Assembly: GCA_011800805.1 (NCBI GenBank)
Contig: MPNW01000088.1
Coordinates: 32,838 to 96,837 of the forward strand
Reading direction: 5' to 3'
DNA: 64,000 nt
From: Hirudo medicinalis
Taxonomy: Eukaryota > Annelida > Clitellata > Hirudinida > Hirudinidae
The translations under genes were made by a program, and so were the position numbers. The notes beneath the pieces were generated by a model, which saw only the letters and a program-made list of their open reading frames with translations, made no database searches and was not told the origin of the DNA. Below, piece after piece: positions 29,401 to 42,900 of the stretch (positions are counted from its first letter, which is position 1; each line of letters opens with the position of its first letter).

Positions 29401-32400
29401 TTTTCAGTAGACTTCCACGTCACGGAGGTTTTATCCAAGGACAATTAAGTATTTAAGTACGTAAGGGAAGTTTCTACTTATCAGAGATCATCTCTGAGAT
29501 TGTAGTACTTGAGATTAAAGAAAGGTCATGGAAAAAACTCTAACCAAAGACTGGAAGAACAAAACTGATCAATTATCCTATCAAGAAGAACCAAATTCTC
29601 AAACTAACCACTCCTCCGATAAATATAATCTTATAACCCTGTATGTTATGTTTATACTGGAACCTGATGAAGTAGAAGATTAATCATAGGATGTAGACTT
29701 ATTAAACTCACTTTAGAGGCGGTTTTGGATTTAGTTAAAGATTACTTAACTAACTTTAAGTAGTCACCCATGATTAATTACACTGGACAACAAAATTATT
29801 TTTTTCCAAAGCATTAAAATAGCTGATTATTGTTAATTCAGTATGCTGATTCTAAATATGATATTGTGTTTTTATATCACCCCCCAATTTTTCATAAAAA
29901 CAAAACCATTAAAATAAGATTCTTTTTATTAATAATCACAAAAATTATTTCGTTCGCGAAATAAAATTTAAATAACAGTCAAAAATATTTAATAAAGTTA
30001 TGCTTTGACTCTTTTTGCTTGTCGTTTATAGCTTTCGCATGAAGTTTCCCTAACCAATGTCCAGCAATAACACTGAACAACACTCTTTTTTGCCAAAACA
30101 AAAAATGGTGATTATGGTGCAATGAACAAACGCCACTCTTCTGCTTTGTGTTCAATGCTCACTTCGGTCATCCACATCCCAATGTTATTTCAAATTACAA
30201 GACCACCATCCATGTAAAAATATTCTAACATAACACTCTGAGCTTTTAATGCAAACGGAATGAATCCGAATCAGTTAAATACTTTCTAGATATTGTTTTG
30301 CCACAAATTTGATATATTTGCAAAAAATGTACACTATAACAATGTTTTTTTAATGTAAGAATTGAGCAGTTTGAATGAGCGATCTCTAAATTATGCATAG
30401 TTTATATAAGAAAATATCACGTGACACATTAAAAAATAACAGTATTACATCATATATAGACCTGTCCAAAAAATGAGTTAATGGATTTGTTAAAATAAAA
30501 TGCATTAGGATAAAAATGAATGAAATAAGTGCCCATTATATAACTCACTAATATGAAAGTGAATTACCTAAATTTCTCAAAAACTGTGGGTGATGGATAT
30601 TTTTATGTACATATTCATAATCTGGACATCATAATGCACCATAATCACCCATCAGAATCTTCTGGCAAAAAAGTGTGTTGTCCAGTGCTATTTTTATGGG
30701 AAAATATAATATATACCTTATATATGAAATATTATCAGTTGTAATGAACTCTGCAATATCCTATCGCAGTGAAAGAATAAAGCACTTTAATAATTGTTTA
30801 TTAACGTCCGTTGCATAGCTAGATGATTAGGACGGTACGACAATAAAGCATTTTCCGATCGCTCTGCCATTTATGTAGCGCCCTATCATGGCGATGCAAG
30901 CTTGGTTGCGAACAGGACGCATCACGACTTTTGCTATTGCCGCCGTAAGTGGGAATACTACACATTGAGCTAACCTGCACGCCAGTCTTCCTTATTTAAG
31001 ACTATAAGGCTTCAAAGCATCTTTACGCTCATCATCACAATCGACTTCAACATCAAAGTCGTTACCACCTGCTGCCGTCGGATATTTGAAATCAATTGGG
31101 TGGCGGACAACTTCGTAAACAGACCTCTAATGTTCTCTTTCATCATCATCATCATCATCGTTTCGTTTTTTTTTTATCTTTTTACCATATTCATATTGTG
31201 AAGATAAATTTCGTTTTCTTCGCTGTCAATCTCAACTGCATTGATTGTCTTGTCACTCAACACGATAATATCTTCAATGATTGCGTGATGAATATTATTA
31301 TTAGCAAAATCAATATAATTATATCAAGCTCAATAACATGTAAATATGTATTACGATAATAAGTTACTTTTCGTTAATAACTTATGAAGTGTGAATGACA
31401 CCAAAGAAAATAACCATCGCGAGTTCTCTTACTAAAATGCAGTTTCATCAAATACTTTTCAACTGTAGCTCGAATGTCAGTAAAGAGTGGAAATCTTAGG
31501 TCAGAAATACAATAATAACTGACGGTAATTTAGAGACATGGTACAAGTTGATGATCATCTGAGCAGAGGTTGAGAAAAAAGAAATGTGCGACCTTAACCG
31601 TTGCACTTACGAGTCATCCAGTGGACAAAACTATTCAGCCCATTACAAGATTTCAAAGAAAATTAATTACTCATTGCAATGATAATTCTTCTAAATGATT
31701 CTATTATTTAAGCTATAATTAAGAGTTATGAGACGCAAAAAGCTCTTTAATTATTTTAAATCCAAGTTCATGTCATCTCTAGACTTGAGTTGGTCTAATC
31801 ATCCAACTGTGTTTTAATGGAGCAACAAATACTTCAATTTTGTTATAATGACGTAACCTCATAAAGTCGTCATCAACCGTTTATTTGAAATGAAATGAAA
31901 TTAAAAATGCTATTAAGGAATTAAATGAGCGAATGAAGCATAGTTTAGGAATGAATAATAACATAGATATATGTACGGCTGAATGGCTGAACGAGTGAAA
32001 GATTGATTGAGTGACTGAGAATATTACTCAGTGAATGAATTGATGATGACGATTATAATCTGCGTTATATCGAGTCGTGAATGCGAAATTAGCCTCCAAT
32101 GCTGGATAAAATTATTTGATTTAAAAAATGCGAAATAACTTTGCCTTTATTTCTTAAATCTTTAGATTTATAACTAAGATTATTTCATCAAAAAATAAAA
32201 TTTCTTATATGCTATCTAATTCTAAATCTACTGATTTAATTAGAAGTTTTTACAGAAATTATTTACCTTAAGAAATCAGCTAAAAAATAAACAGTTTCGT
32301 GTATTATGTTATTAGATATTACGTTGTCAACATCTTAATTTAATTGGTTTAATAAAATATCAATTTTTGTCAAGAGTTGTTAACCTCGATTCCATTTTAT

Positions 32401-33203
32401 TTGATGCCGCCCAAAATTAATGTGTAAAAAAACTTGTCTATTAAAAACACGAAATTGATGATATGAACAAACGCGTTAGTAATATTATTATTATACTACC
32501 TTAACAACTGCCACCGTAAAATCGACAAGCACTAATAACATTTAAAAATTCTTTCCATTGAACAAATATTGAGTCATGTTTGAAATATATCCTCCCATTA
32601 TTTGAAATTCTTTCGGTTATTAATGATAATTAAAGTTTATAAATAAAATGTTGTAGGCACATTCTATTTGATACGAAATCAAATCGAAGTTCTTGAAATA
32701 TCCACCCATCTGTCCAAATAATATTCCAGATATTCATCCTAACATCCATCCACCTCAAGCCAGAGCACGCTTGCTCAGATATCGACTCATGTCTCCAGCG
32801 CTGAAATTGAATTACTGGAGCGCTTTTACCAACACCAGTCACCCTCTGGATGTATAAGTTGTCACGACAACGGTGATGATGATAATGTTGATGATGAAGA
32901 TGATGATGATAATGTTGATGATGAAGATGACAAAGAATTTTTAAATGTGTTAAATAGAAAGTGAGAGCAATGTCGTTACCATTGTTCGTAATCATGTCAG
33001 TGCTTCCAAGAAAACAACCGCACTTTGAGTTTTGGTTGTCATGGCGATAGGATGTCATCCAATAGCAGGCTTCCTGGTTGTCACGTGAGGCAACTGATCA
33101 TATGGAAATACCGTTGCTTCTGGAGTGTCTTGATAATGATGACGATGATGATGATGATAATGATGATGATGACGATGACGATGACGACGATGACGACGAC
33201 GAC

Positions 33204-33241
<38 letters not shown>

Positions 33242-34126
33242 TGATGATGATGGTGATNNNNNNNNNNNNNNNNNNNNNNNNNNNNNNNNNNNNNNNNNNN
33301 NNNNNNNNNNNNNNNNNNNNNNNNNNNNNNNNNNNNNNNNNNNNNNNNNNNNNNNNNNNNNNNNNNNNNNNNNNNNNNNNNNNNNNNNNNNNNNNNNNNN
33401 NNNNNNNNNNNNNNNNNNNNNNNNNNNNNNNNNNNNNNNNNNNNNNNNNNNNNNNNNNNNNNNNNNNNNNNNNNNNNNNNNNNNNNNNNNNNNNNNNNNN
33501 NNNNNNNNNNNNNNNNNNNNNNNNNNNNNNNNNNNNNNNNNNNNNNNNNNNNNNNNNNNNNNNNNNNNNNNNNNNNNNNNNNNNNNNNNNNNNNNNNNNN
33601 NNNNNNNNNNNNNNNNNNNNNNNNNNNNNNNNNNNNNNNNNNNNNNNNNNNNNNNNNNNNNNNNNNNNNNNNNNNNNNNNNNNNNNNNNNNNNNNNNNNN
33701 NNNNNNNNNNNNNNNNNNNNNNNNNNNNNNNNNNNNNNNNNNNNNNNNNNNNNNNNNNNNNNNNNNNNNNNNNNNNNNNNNNNNNNNNNNNNNNNNNNNN
33801 NNNNNNNNNNNNNNNNNNNNNNNNNNNNNNNNNNNNNNNNNNNNNNNNNNNNNNNNNNNNNNNNNNNNNNNNNNNNNNNNNNNNNNNNNNNNNNNNNNNN
33901 NNNNNNNNNNNNNNNNNNNNNNNNNNNNNNNNNNNNNNNNNNNNNNNNNNNNNNNNNNNNNNNNNNNNNNNNNNNNNNNNNNNNNNNNNNNNNNNNNNNN
34001 NNNNNNNNNNNNNNNNNNNNNNNNNNNNNNNNNNNNNNNNNNNNNNNNNNNNNTGATAATGATGACGATGATGATGATGATAATGATGATGATGACGATG
34101 ACGATGACGACGATGACGACGACGAC

Positions 34127-34164
<38 letters not shown>

Positions 34165-37100
34165 TGATGATGATGGTGATTTCACGAATGAGTATCAAAC
34201 CTTGGGTAACAGGGACCACCACCTTAGTGACCATCGTCAATAAAGATGGTTGGTCTTTGATTCCATGCCAGTCATTTGTAGCTCGTTAACGTCAATACGA
34301 GGCATGTAAAGGGAAGGCATTAAAGTTTCAGTTGGTGCACCTCCGCTTAGTGGGCATCTCTGTTGTCGGTGTCCACCATTATTTCACCATCACCACCACC
34401 ATAATCATTATCATCATCATTACCAGCGGCAGCTTGTTTGTGCATGTCAAAATATTAAATCTCAATTTGTTATCGTCCGAGCATATCAGCTAATCCTACA
34501 AATATGTAAGTCTGAATGGGGAAAACAGTAAAAATGTTGATGAAATGATGATGAAATTTGAAAGGTTGTGATGGTGATACTTTTGTTTCCAAACTGTAAT
34601 GAAGATCAACGGTGGAAGTAAATGCGTCACTCCTGGCGTTTAATTAATGACGACAACTGCATGGTTGATAATGATGACGACATTTGACGATGATGTTGCT
34701 TCAAAAGAGGTGAGTGTAATAATTATGATAAAAACGAGATGACGATTCAGATGATATTTAAATCGATTTAAAATATTTTCTTTCACTTCTTCGCAATACC
34801 AGTGAGTCCATCATGTGAAATACCTGCCCAAATCATTACTGTTCCAGCTCCATGATTTCTGCTATAAAATGACTCCTTCTCTAATCTGAGGTCATGGCAA
34901 TAAAACTGATAATCATCAGGTCTATCTAGATTGATTTTTTTCATCAGAAAAAATTATGTTGGTCCAACTTTCTCTCTTAGACAACATTTTTTTGGCCTAC
35001 TGAATTCTGGCAATTTTGTGGTGTTCTTGCAGAGCTGGAACCTTTTTTATATTTTTAAATATTGCTCGCATTTAAGTAATTTATTACTGGATTCTTAGAA
35101 GCAGTTAAATTTAACTCTGTTCTTAGCTGGTTGGCAGAAAATTTACCCAATGATGCTTTCCTCACCAGCAGTCTCTCCTGTCTGGCAGACTTTTTCATCT
35201 TTCTTCCCTTGGTTCCATAGCCTTCAGGAGCATTAAAATAATTAGAAATAACAGTTGTGGACCTGTTGAGCTCTTTAGCAATTCTCGATCTTGAATAATT
35301 GGCTTTCCTGAAGACTTCAATCCTCTTTCGCATTTTCGGACAATGTTTTACCTCTACCCATCACTAAATTATTATTAATAAACTAAAAAATAAAATTTCT
35401 TAAATGCATCATGTTTATATACAAGAGAAACTTTCTTTGAAGTTCATTTGCGCCTTGTTAAATTAATTTTATAGCTCATATGCAAACCTCTTTCTATCTT
35501 TTTTGAATGGCCTAAAACACATTTTTAAGTAATTTACGAGTTTTAATGATTCTATGAAATCCAAATTTTACAAAATGTTTATATGTTGTAAAGTTATATA
35601 GTGTCCAAATTTTAATAAATTCCATTGTTTGATGTACGAAAAATCTGCAAAAAATATGCACTTCCTATCTATATAAGGTAAGACTAGACTTTTGAAACCA
35701 TTTATTGTCCTATTCATCAAGTAATGTTGAGGACATTAATAAAATACTGCTACTACTTGGTAACCATTTCTAAGTACTTTTCCAAATTGTTAAATAATTA
35801 AGTAAAAAATCTCTAAAAAATTTTTAAAATTGACAAGATAATGATGACGATGATAATGTTTGCTTTATTGTGATGGAATATTTGCATTAAGATGTGAATG
35901 CGACTAAAAGATAATAGTTAAGTAGTGGTGGTAAAGATGAAATTTGATCACAATGATAATAACGTAATCAAAAGATGAATGATTAGTGAAATTACGGCCA
36001 CACCAATTCATATATCAGAGAAGCATTTTCAGTTTGGGCCCTTTTCCTTTTCTATGTATTATTCCGTCCTTATTTTTGAGTAATGAACAAATATACTCAC
36101 AGGTGCACCATAAACATTATCATTATGTATCCACAATGTGGAGTAACATCAGGTCATTTTCATATTCATGTGTTAAGAAGTTAATTCCTCGCAAAATGAA
36201 AGAAAGCTTTTCTGGCAAGCATTGTCAGCAAATATTCTTAGGTGTTACCTACTATTCTCTTAATGAATGTTTTATCCTTAAATCCCTTAGTGGTCTTCAA
36301 GGCCACTGGAACTTGAAGGACATGAAAAGTTATAAACTTATGGAACCATAAGTTATTTCATTAGAATTTGTTAATCACTTGATTAATATTGATTGACTAT
36401 GATTGATGTTTTCAAGTTACGCTGGTCTATCGTTCATTCTGTGCACTTGAATGCTATGCTACATAACTACACTTGCTGAAGAAATTCTCCCTTTTGCATG
36501 ATTGTGACTTAGGTGTATAAATTTACTAAATCCATTAAAAATTAATTAATTAAATTCATCAAATTCTTTAAATCTTTCTCTAAAGATTCAAGATTCTCAA
36601 AATTATCACTAGAATTAAATATCCCGCAATTGCTTGGGAAGCGATGAATCGGACAAACGGATGTGTTATAAGTAGACAATTTTTATCAAAATTGTTTGCA
36701 AAGTAAAATTAATTTCTAAACATTCATTTTCACATCGATTTTTATTTTTCGCATCTGGAAGTGAAAGTTTCTGAGCAGACGATTATCATGGGACTAAATG
36801 ATTAGCTGGTTCACTGGGATTTATTGCAGTAAATGACGGGCCTTATATCCAAATAATTTTGCTACTCAAATTTGCTATTCTGCCACAGGTTCATCGTTGA
36901 AGAAAACAAGGTAGGAAAGTTGAAACTCAGCTCATGATCAATAATTGAGCAGACACCAAATATATGTTAACTCAAGATTCTCATAAGATCTCGGAGAAAA
37001 TTCAAAACAAATACAAATAAAAGAAATAGTATATAAACATGTCTTCGAGAACGCCAAAGACCAGCAGTTGACGGCAGGGACGACGACATTTGAGGGGGGT

Positions 37101-39760
37101 CAATGGGAACAGGAATCGACCGGGGATATCGGCCCTAGAAAATTTCAGTCGGGGAATGAAGTAAATTATTGGGACCGAAGTTTAAGAAATTTTACCCATT
37201 TTTTTTAATTAATATAAGCAATTTATTCCATATCGGACTCCAAGTTGTTATAAAATCTTTCGTTTAACAAAGTCAGTCATGATATGAAACGACAAATTGC
37301 TCTTAACTTATTATGCTTAAGAAACGGTAATGTTTACAAGTTTTTCTGTTCCTCTGAATGCAATTTGCCACTTTTAACTCCCATTCACTTTCACTTGAGC
37401 TAGGAAGTGGGCTTAAAAGAATTCATTCCAATTTTGCCCATCCTTTATCCGCTATCAATATTAGTTAGTTTTAATTTAGTTATAGGTTTACGAGTTCGGA
37501 TGTTTTAGTTATACTTTAGTTATAGTTTTAATATTTTGGTTTTCATGTAAGAAATTGTGTTAAAAACAAATTTTCGATTATTCGAATGTTAACTTACAAA
37601 ACCACTCTTTAACAAATTTGTCAAATATAAACTACTTTTGCTATCTGTTAAATTCCCACAGGCTATGTTTGTGAGGCAGGGGCAGACACTACATGTATGG
37701 CCAGATTGGATAGATTTGGAAATTGATCTTCCCTCTCTGACCAAACTAGAGCTCCTTCCACTTCATCTTCCATAACTCAGATATACACTTAGTATATCTG
37801 ATATACAATTAGTTCCATTTCATGTGATGTTGGAGTAAGGGCAATTTCATAATCTTCCAACTTAGCAAGGTACTTGAATCTTTTTAAGGGAGGTGAGGCT
37901 GGGGAGTTATCTAGTCCTAATGAGGTTTGCTAGGTCCTAATGAGGGATGCAGTACTTGAAATCTGAAAAATATTTGTCTTGTTGGCGCACTGCATCACGC
38001 AGAAAATGCAAACACCACTTTCTTAACACCTTTCTGAACATTTTTCAATTTCCAACTACTCTATGTTAACCTTAATTTGCGAAGAAATGGGAAGTAGGCT
38101 CAAGTAAATAATAGAAGTAATGATGGTAATAAAAAGTAAATAGAAATATTAAAAATATTAAATAGTAAAAAAAAAAGTAATAGAGGTGATGGTCATGGTG
38201 GTCACCACACACTTGATCGCCTACATTCATCTCCCATCATCGCGTGCACCAACCATTCCATAGGTCATCCCTCTCAACAGAAGCTTCTTATATGTTTCTC
38301 CTGCTATCTGGAATGAGCTACGTGTTGCATTATGCTTACCTTACAATATTCAAACAGAGCCTATTTTTAAACAATTAAAGATACTTAAAGTCCATCAAAT
38401 AAATCACTTTCATGCAGGTATTCTCATATACAAACTAGATAACCATATGTTGCTTATTCTATTTGATCCTCTGTTTTCAAAGACATCATCCGTGCATTCG
38501 CCTAACATGCGTTCATCTCAAAATTATAGACCTGTTTTTGCTAAATCCAATATCAAACGTCACTCAATTCTTTGCCTGGGACCAAGAATATATTTTATTA
38601 TTCCACTAAATATTACTAATCAGCCAAATTTATATGCTTTCAAACGTCTAAAAAAAACAGCTCACCATCAGTGATCAGCGGGAATTCTCACTTAGGAAGT
38701 AAGGAACCTTTCTGGTTATCACTTGAGTCTTTAGTTGATTTGGTTGGTTTATTTTGATTCATGAAACTGTTAAAGTGCTTGTAACCTTAAAAAAATAAAT
38801 CAGATGAAAAAAGAAACAAAAAAACTAACCCCTCTCCCTCGTAAGGGCCCAACCATCCCTGTAGCTCTTCAAACGTCACCTGAAACCCATCTCTTCAGGA
38901 CGTCACCATGAAACCAGGACAATGGGACACAAGGCGTTTCTGACGCTGTGCGCATGCCACCTTATAATGATGTCGAAATGGAGCGGTAAAGGTATGTTGG
39001 AAAACAGAAGAAAGCCATTGAATGTTGAAAGAAGAAGTAAATACCAGCAGGGACACCCATCTGATTTAATCACCTTATGCTGCACATTTTGTAGCCATTT
39101 ATTTACTTCAATGTATCGATAAATTTAAACCTGGAGTGCAGGTTAGCTCAGAGGATTGCGTTCCTGCATTCCTCCGTTAATGTCGTCATGTGTCGTGTTC
39201 GCAATCCAGCCTGAACAGCCTTGGGAAGGGCGTATAAATGGTTGGTAAAGTGTAGCGCCTTGAAATCATGCAAGACTCTCTAAATACAAATACAAAAACA
39301 AATCTAATCGAAGTGAAAATTAAGAGAAGGAGATTCCTCAAAGTCGTTAAAAACAGAGCCTTTAATGCAAAATTTGTTTCAATGGACATGTAATAGCAGG
39401 TACAACTTGTAATGGATACGGTTAATTATGAGCCAGGTGTCTGCCTAAGGTTTCAAATATTCCAGCTTCAATATGTACGAATCGTTTCATAACAAATATA
39501 TAATCTAACATGATTTTATATCCGTGATTTTTTTATATGTTAGATTAGAAAGCAATTTAATTACTTCATTCAAACCTATTTATAATACAAATTGATTTTA
39601 TTAAATAAACTTTTCTCCGTTGCCACTGACAACGTGCACCCAACTTAAGGACGAACCTCGACTTACGAGCACATCAAAAGTGGAATCAATATTCTCGATG
39701 AATATGCAAATTATGTCAACTAAAATACTTAATAAATGGAACGTATAACACAAAATAATG

Positions 39761-39799
<39 letters not shown>

Positions 39800-39827
39800 T
39801 AAATAATAATAATAATAATTAATAATG

Positions 39828-39864
<37 letters not shown>

Positions 39865-39879
39865 NTAATAATAATAATG

Positions 39880-39967
<88 letters not shown>

Positions 39968-42900
39968 TAATAATAATATTAAGTTTGATTAGCGCAGCCT
40001 TAGTTTAATGCATTATTAGAAATGATTATAGTGTAATAAATGACGGGGATTGACTTATGCCGAGTTTATTGTTGGATTTATTCAGCAAATATTCAGTTAA
40101 CAAGTGAGTGGTATTAACTGTAAATACCACAAATCCTAATGCAATTTATTTAAACAAATCCATTCAAATTCAAAAAGTCAAATCCATTGACTCATTCTTT
40201 GGACATGTCTATATATGATGTAATACTGTTTTTTTTTAATTGGAAAATTCTGTCACGTGATAGTTTCCTATATAAACTATGTATGTGTAGGAGATCGTTC
40301 ATTCCAATTGCTCACTTCTTAGACTAAATTGTTATAATGGACATTTTTTGTAAATATTTTAATTTTGTGGCAAAAGTTTGTCTAAAAAGTGTTTAACTGA
40401 TTCGGATTCATTCTATTTTATTTGTGGTGAATTCACATTAAAAGCTCAGAGGGAAGAACTGACGGCATACCATTTGTATTTTGGTATAAAAGTGGGAGAC
40501 CAAGACGAAACATGTGCTCCATATAAGTGTTGAACTCGCTGTAGCCGTTATTGGCTTAAAGGTACACATTCATCAATACTTTTTGCATGGTTTGGAGAGG
40601 ACAAAAAGACCATTCAACTGATTATTTTTGCATGACTCAAATAACAGGTTTTTCATCAAAATCAAAACATTGCATAAAGTACCCTAATATATCTTCAGCA
40701 ATTAGACCTGTATCTCATGATGACATTTTATCAGTACCTAAACCACCGGAAGATTGGAGTTTGGAAGAATCTGAAGAATCTTGATGATTTGTCTTCTTGT
40801 TCTCTTAAAGATCCAGATTATTTAGAGTCTTCATTGGTTCGTAAGATTTCACAAGAAGAGCTTAATGATCTTGTAAAAGATCTTGATTTTTCTAAAAGAA
40901 AAAATGAGATCTTGGGTTCACGGTTACAACAATGGATTCTGTTGCAGAAGGATATAAAAAATATCATCTTTTCGATCACGTCGAAGTATTATGTTAGAAT
41001 TTTTTACATGGATGGTGATCTTGTATTTTGTAATAACGTTGGCATGTTGATGACCGAAGTGAGCATTGAACACAAAACAGAAGAGTGGCGTTTGTTCATT
41101 GCACCATAATCACCCATCAGACTCTTCTGGCAAAAAAGAGTCTTGTTCAGTGTTATTGCTGGACATTGGTTAAGGAAACTTCATGCGAAAGCTATAAACG
41201 ACAAGCAAATAGTTAAAGCATAACTTTATTAAATACTTTTGACTGTTATATAAATTTTATTCCGCGAACGAAATAATTTTTGTGAATATAAATAAAAAAT
41301 CTTTTTTTAATGGTTTTGTTTTTATGAAAAATTGGGGTGATATATAAAACACAATATCATATTTAGAATCAGCACATCTGAATGTACAATAATCAGCCAT
41401 TTTAATGTTTTGGCAATAGTAGATTTTTTTGTAGTCCAGTGTTATCGCTATTTTTCAGTTAAAATTTTATTTAAAATATTTTTACGATTCCAAACCATCG
41501 TTCCATTGCACTTGAATTATTACGTAATGTTAACTCATGCATGCAAATACATAAATACAATTTGCTGGATGGTATACGATAAAACAACTTTTAAATTCTA
41601 CACTTATTTCGATAATTGTGGAAATAATGAAATAATTACCAATGGCGATGATAATGATGCGGTGATGATTAAAGCTAAATTGTCTCCAAGGAATTTGGTG
41701 AATGAAAGCGTTGTTGAACTGACGTTGAGTCACGCAACTCAATTCTGAATCGTCCATCTGTTCTTAAGGGAGAGTGGAAGGGTGGGTACATGCGACTCGG
41801 TAAAATCTCATAAATCGTGAATGCCTGGAAATGCATTTACTACATCAGCCATTTCTTCAGATTTTGGATTAAACACGTTATAATGAATGTAAGCAATTGG
41901 TTTGTAAAGGATTCAATTTCAGTTTACATCGGTTGCAACAGTTACCAGCTAGCGCTAATAAATGTAATAAGTTAACGTAATTATAATAAACCAAAACAAT
42001 TTCAAATTAAATTTACTCCAAATTTGTGATGATTCTCCTGTCTTTCCGGGACAATTTTTCGGAGCATAAATGTCGAAATATATCGTCGTGCGCGTCTGTA
42101 TTATCCCTTCCTGGGTTGAAAGTTCAAAACGCCCACGCAATTCCGACCATCCTCGATGCTGATTGGACGCTGATGACTAATCGTCGATGACGTTCTGTGC
42201 AATGTGGGTCAACATAAATATGGCAGATGTTGATGTTTTCATGCGGGTTTGCAGTTCACATAAAATGGTGCCGTCATGATGACGACAATGTTATTTTGAT
42301 GGAGTGACAGTAACATTACATGCACACATAAAGAATAAAGATATAGATTTTTGTGATAGAACACTTGAAAGAGGTAAAATCATTGTTTTAGTTTTCTGAA
42401 ATCCTTTCCTGAATGCATGTTAGATGAAATTATATGAGAAATAAGAGATGCAACAATTAAAAGAAATCCATTAAACAAAGAACTTCCAAAGAAATCAATT
42501 TTTAATTGGAAGAGTTCACTGCACGAATGAATGAAAAATCAATGAAGGAAAAAGACTTGAGCTCCAAATGCATCATGACGTTCTTTAAAAGTATTTCCAA
42601 TGAAAATAATTGATGGTCACGAGATGCCGATGAAGATGGTGACGATGATCGTCTTCGTTTCCCGCTTCTTTTTCTTTCTCATCATTACCATCTTCGCAAC
42701 AGTATCATAACCATCAGAGTTATTATTTGCTTAAAATATGTAAGCTTTTAATCGCACTAGGCTGATGATGATAGTGATGTGATGATGAGAAATACTGACA
42801 TCGATAACATTCAGAAGTTACTTTATGTATTTTTCAGATTCAAATCAAGCAAGAATGACCACATCGTAGAAGTCAACCCAGGTGATGATATCGACTTCAT

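Larger units (their letters stand above)
8488..42837 (+). other. 34.35-kb ephrin intron 1, filled with repeats
   Basis: It is bounded by the GTGAGT donor at 8488 and the TTTTTCAG acceptor ending at 42837. Inside are the mobile elements listed separately. I found no convincing nested host gene. Stretches without any recognisable element (for example 8600-10400, 12150-13340, 15200-16850, 18650-20600, 23000-25000, 28500-29750, 31400-32850, 35400-37100 and 41450-42800) are AT-rich non-coding DNA in which I see nothing specific. Confidence 0.75.

Noticed and set aside
33025..34289. Four open frames of 340-400 codons across the N gap
   Set aside because: They are GAT/GAC microsatellite translations (poly-Asp, Ser, Met/Thr, His/Arg) extended by Ns. 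Not genes.
35986..36351. 121-codon plus-strand open frame
   Set aside because: No motif, start context or partner exon, and located inside the ephrin intron among repeats.
39716..39967. Poly-leucine open frame on the minus strand
   Set aside because: It is the AAT microsatellite read in one frame.
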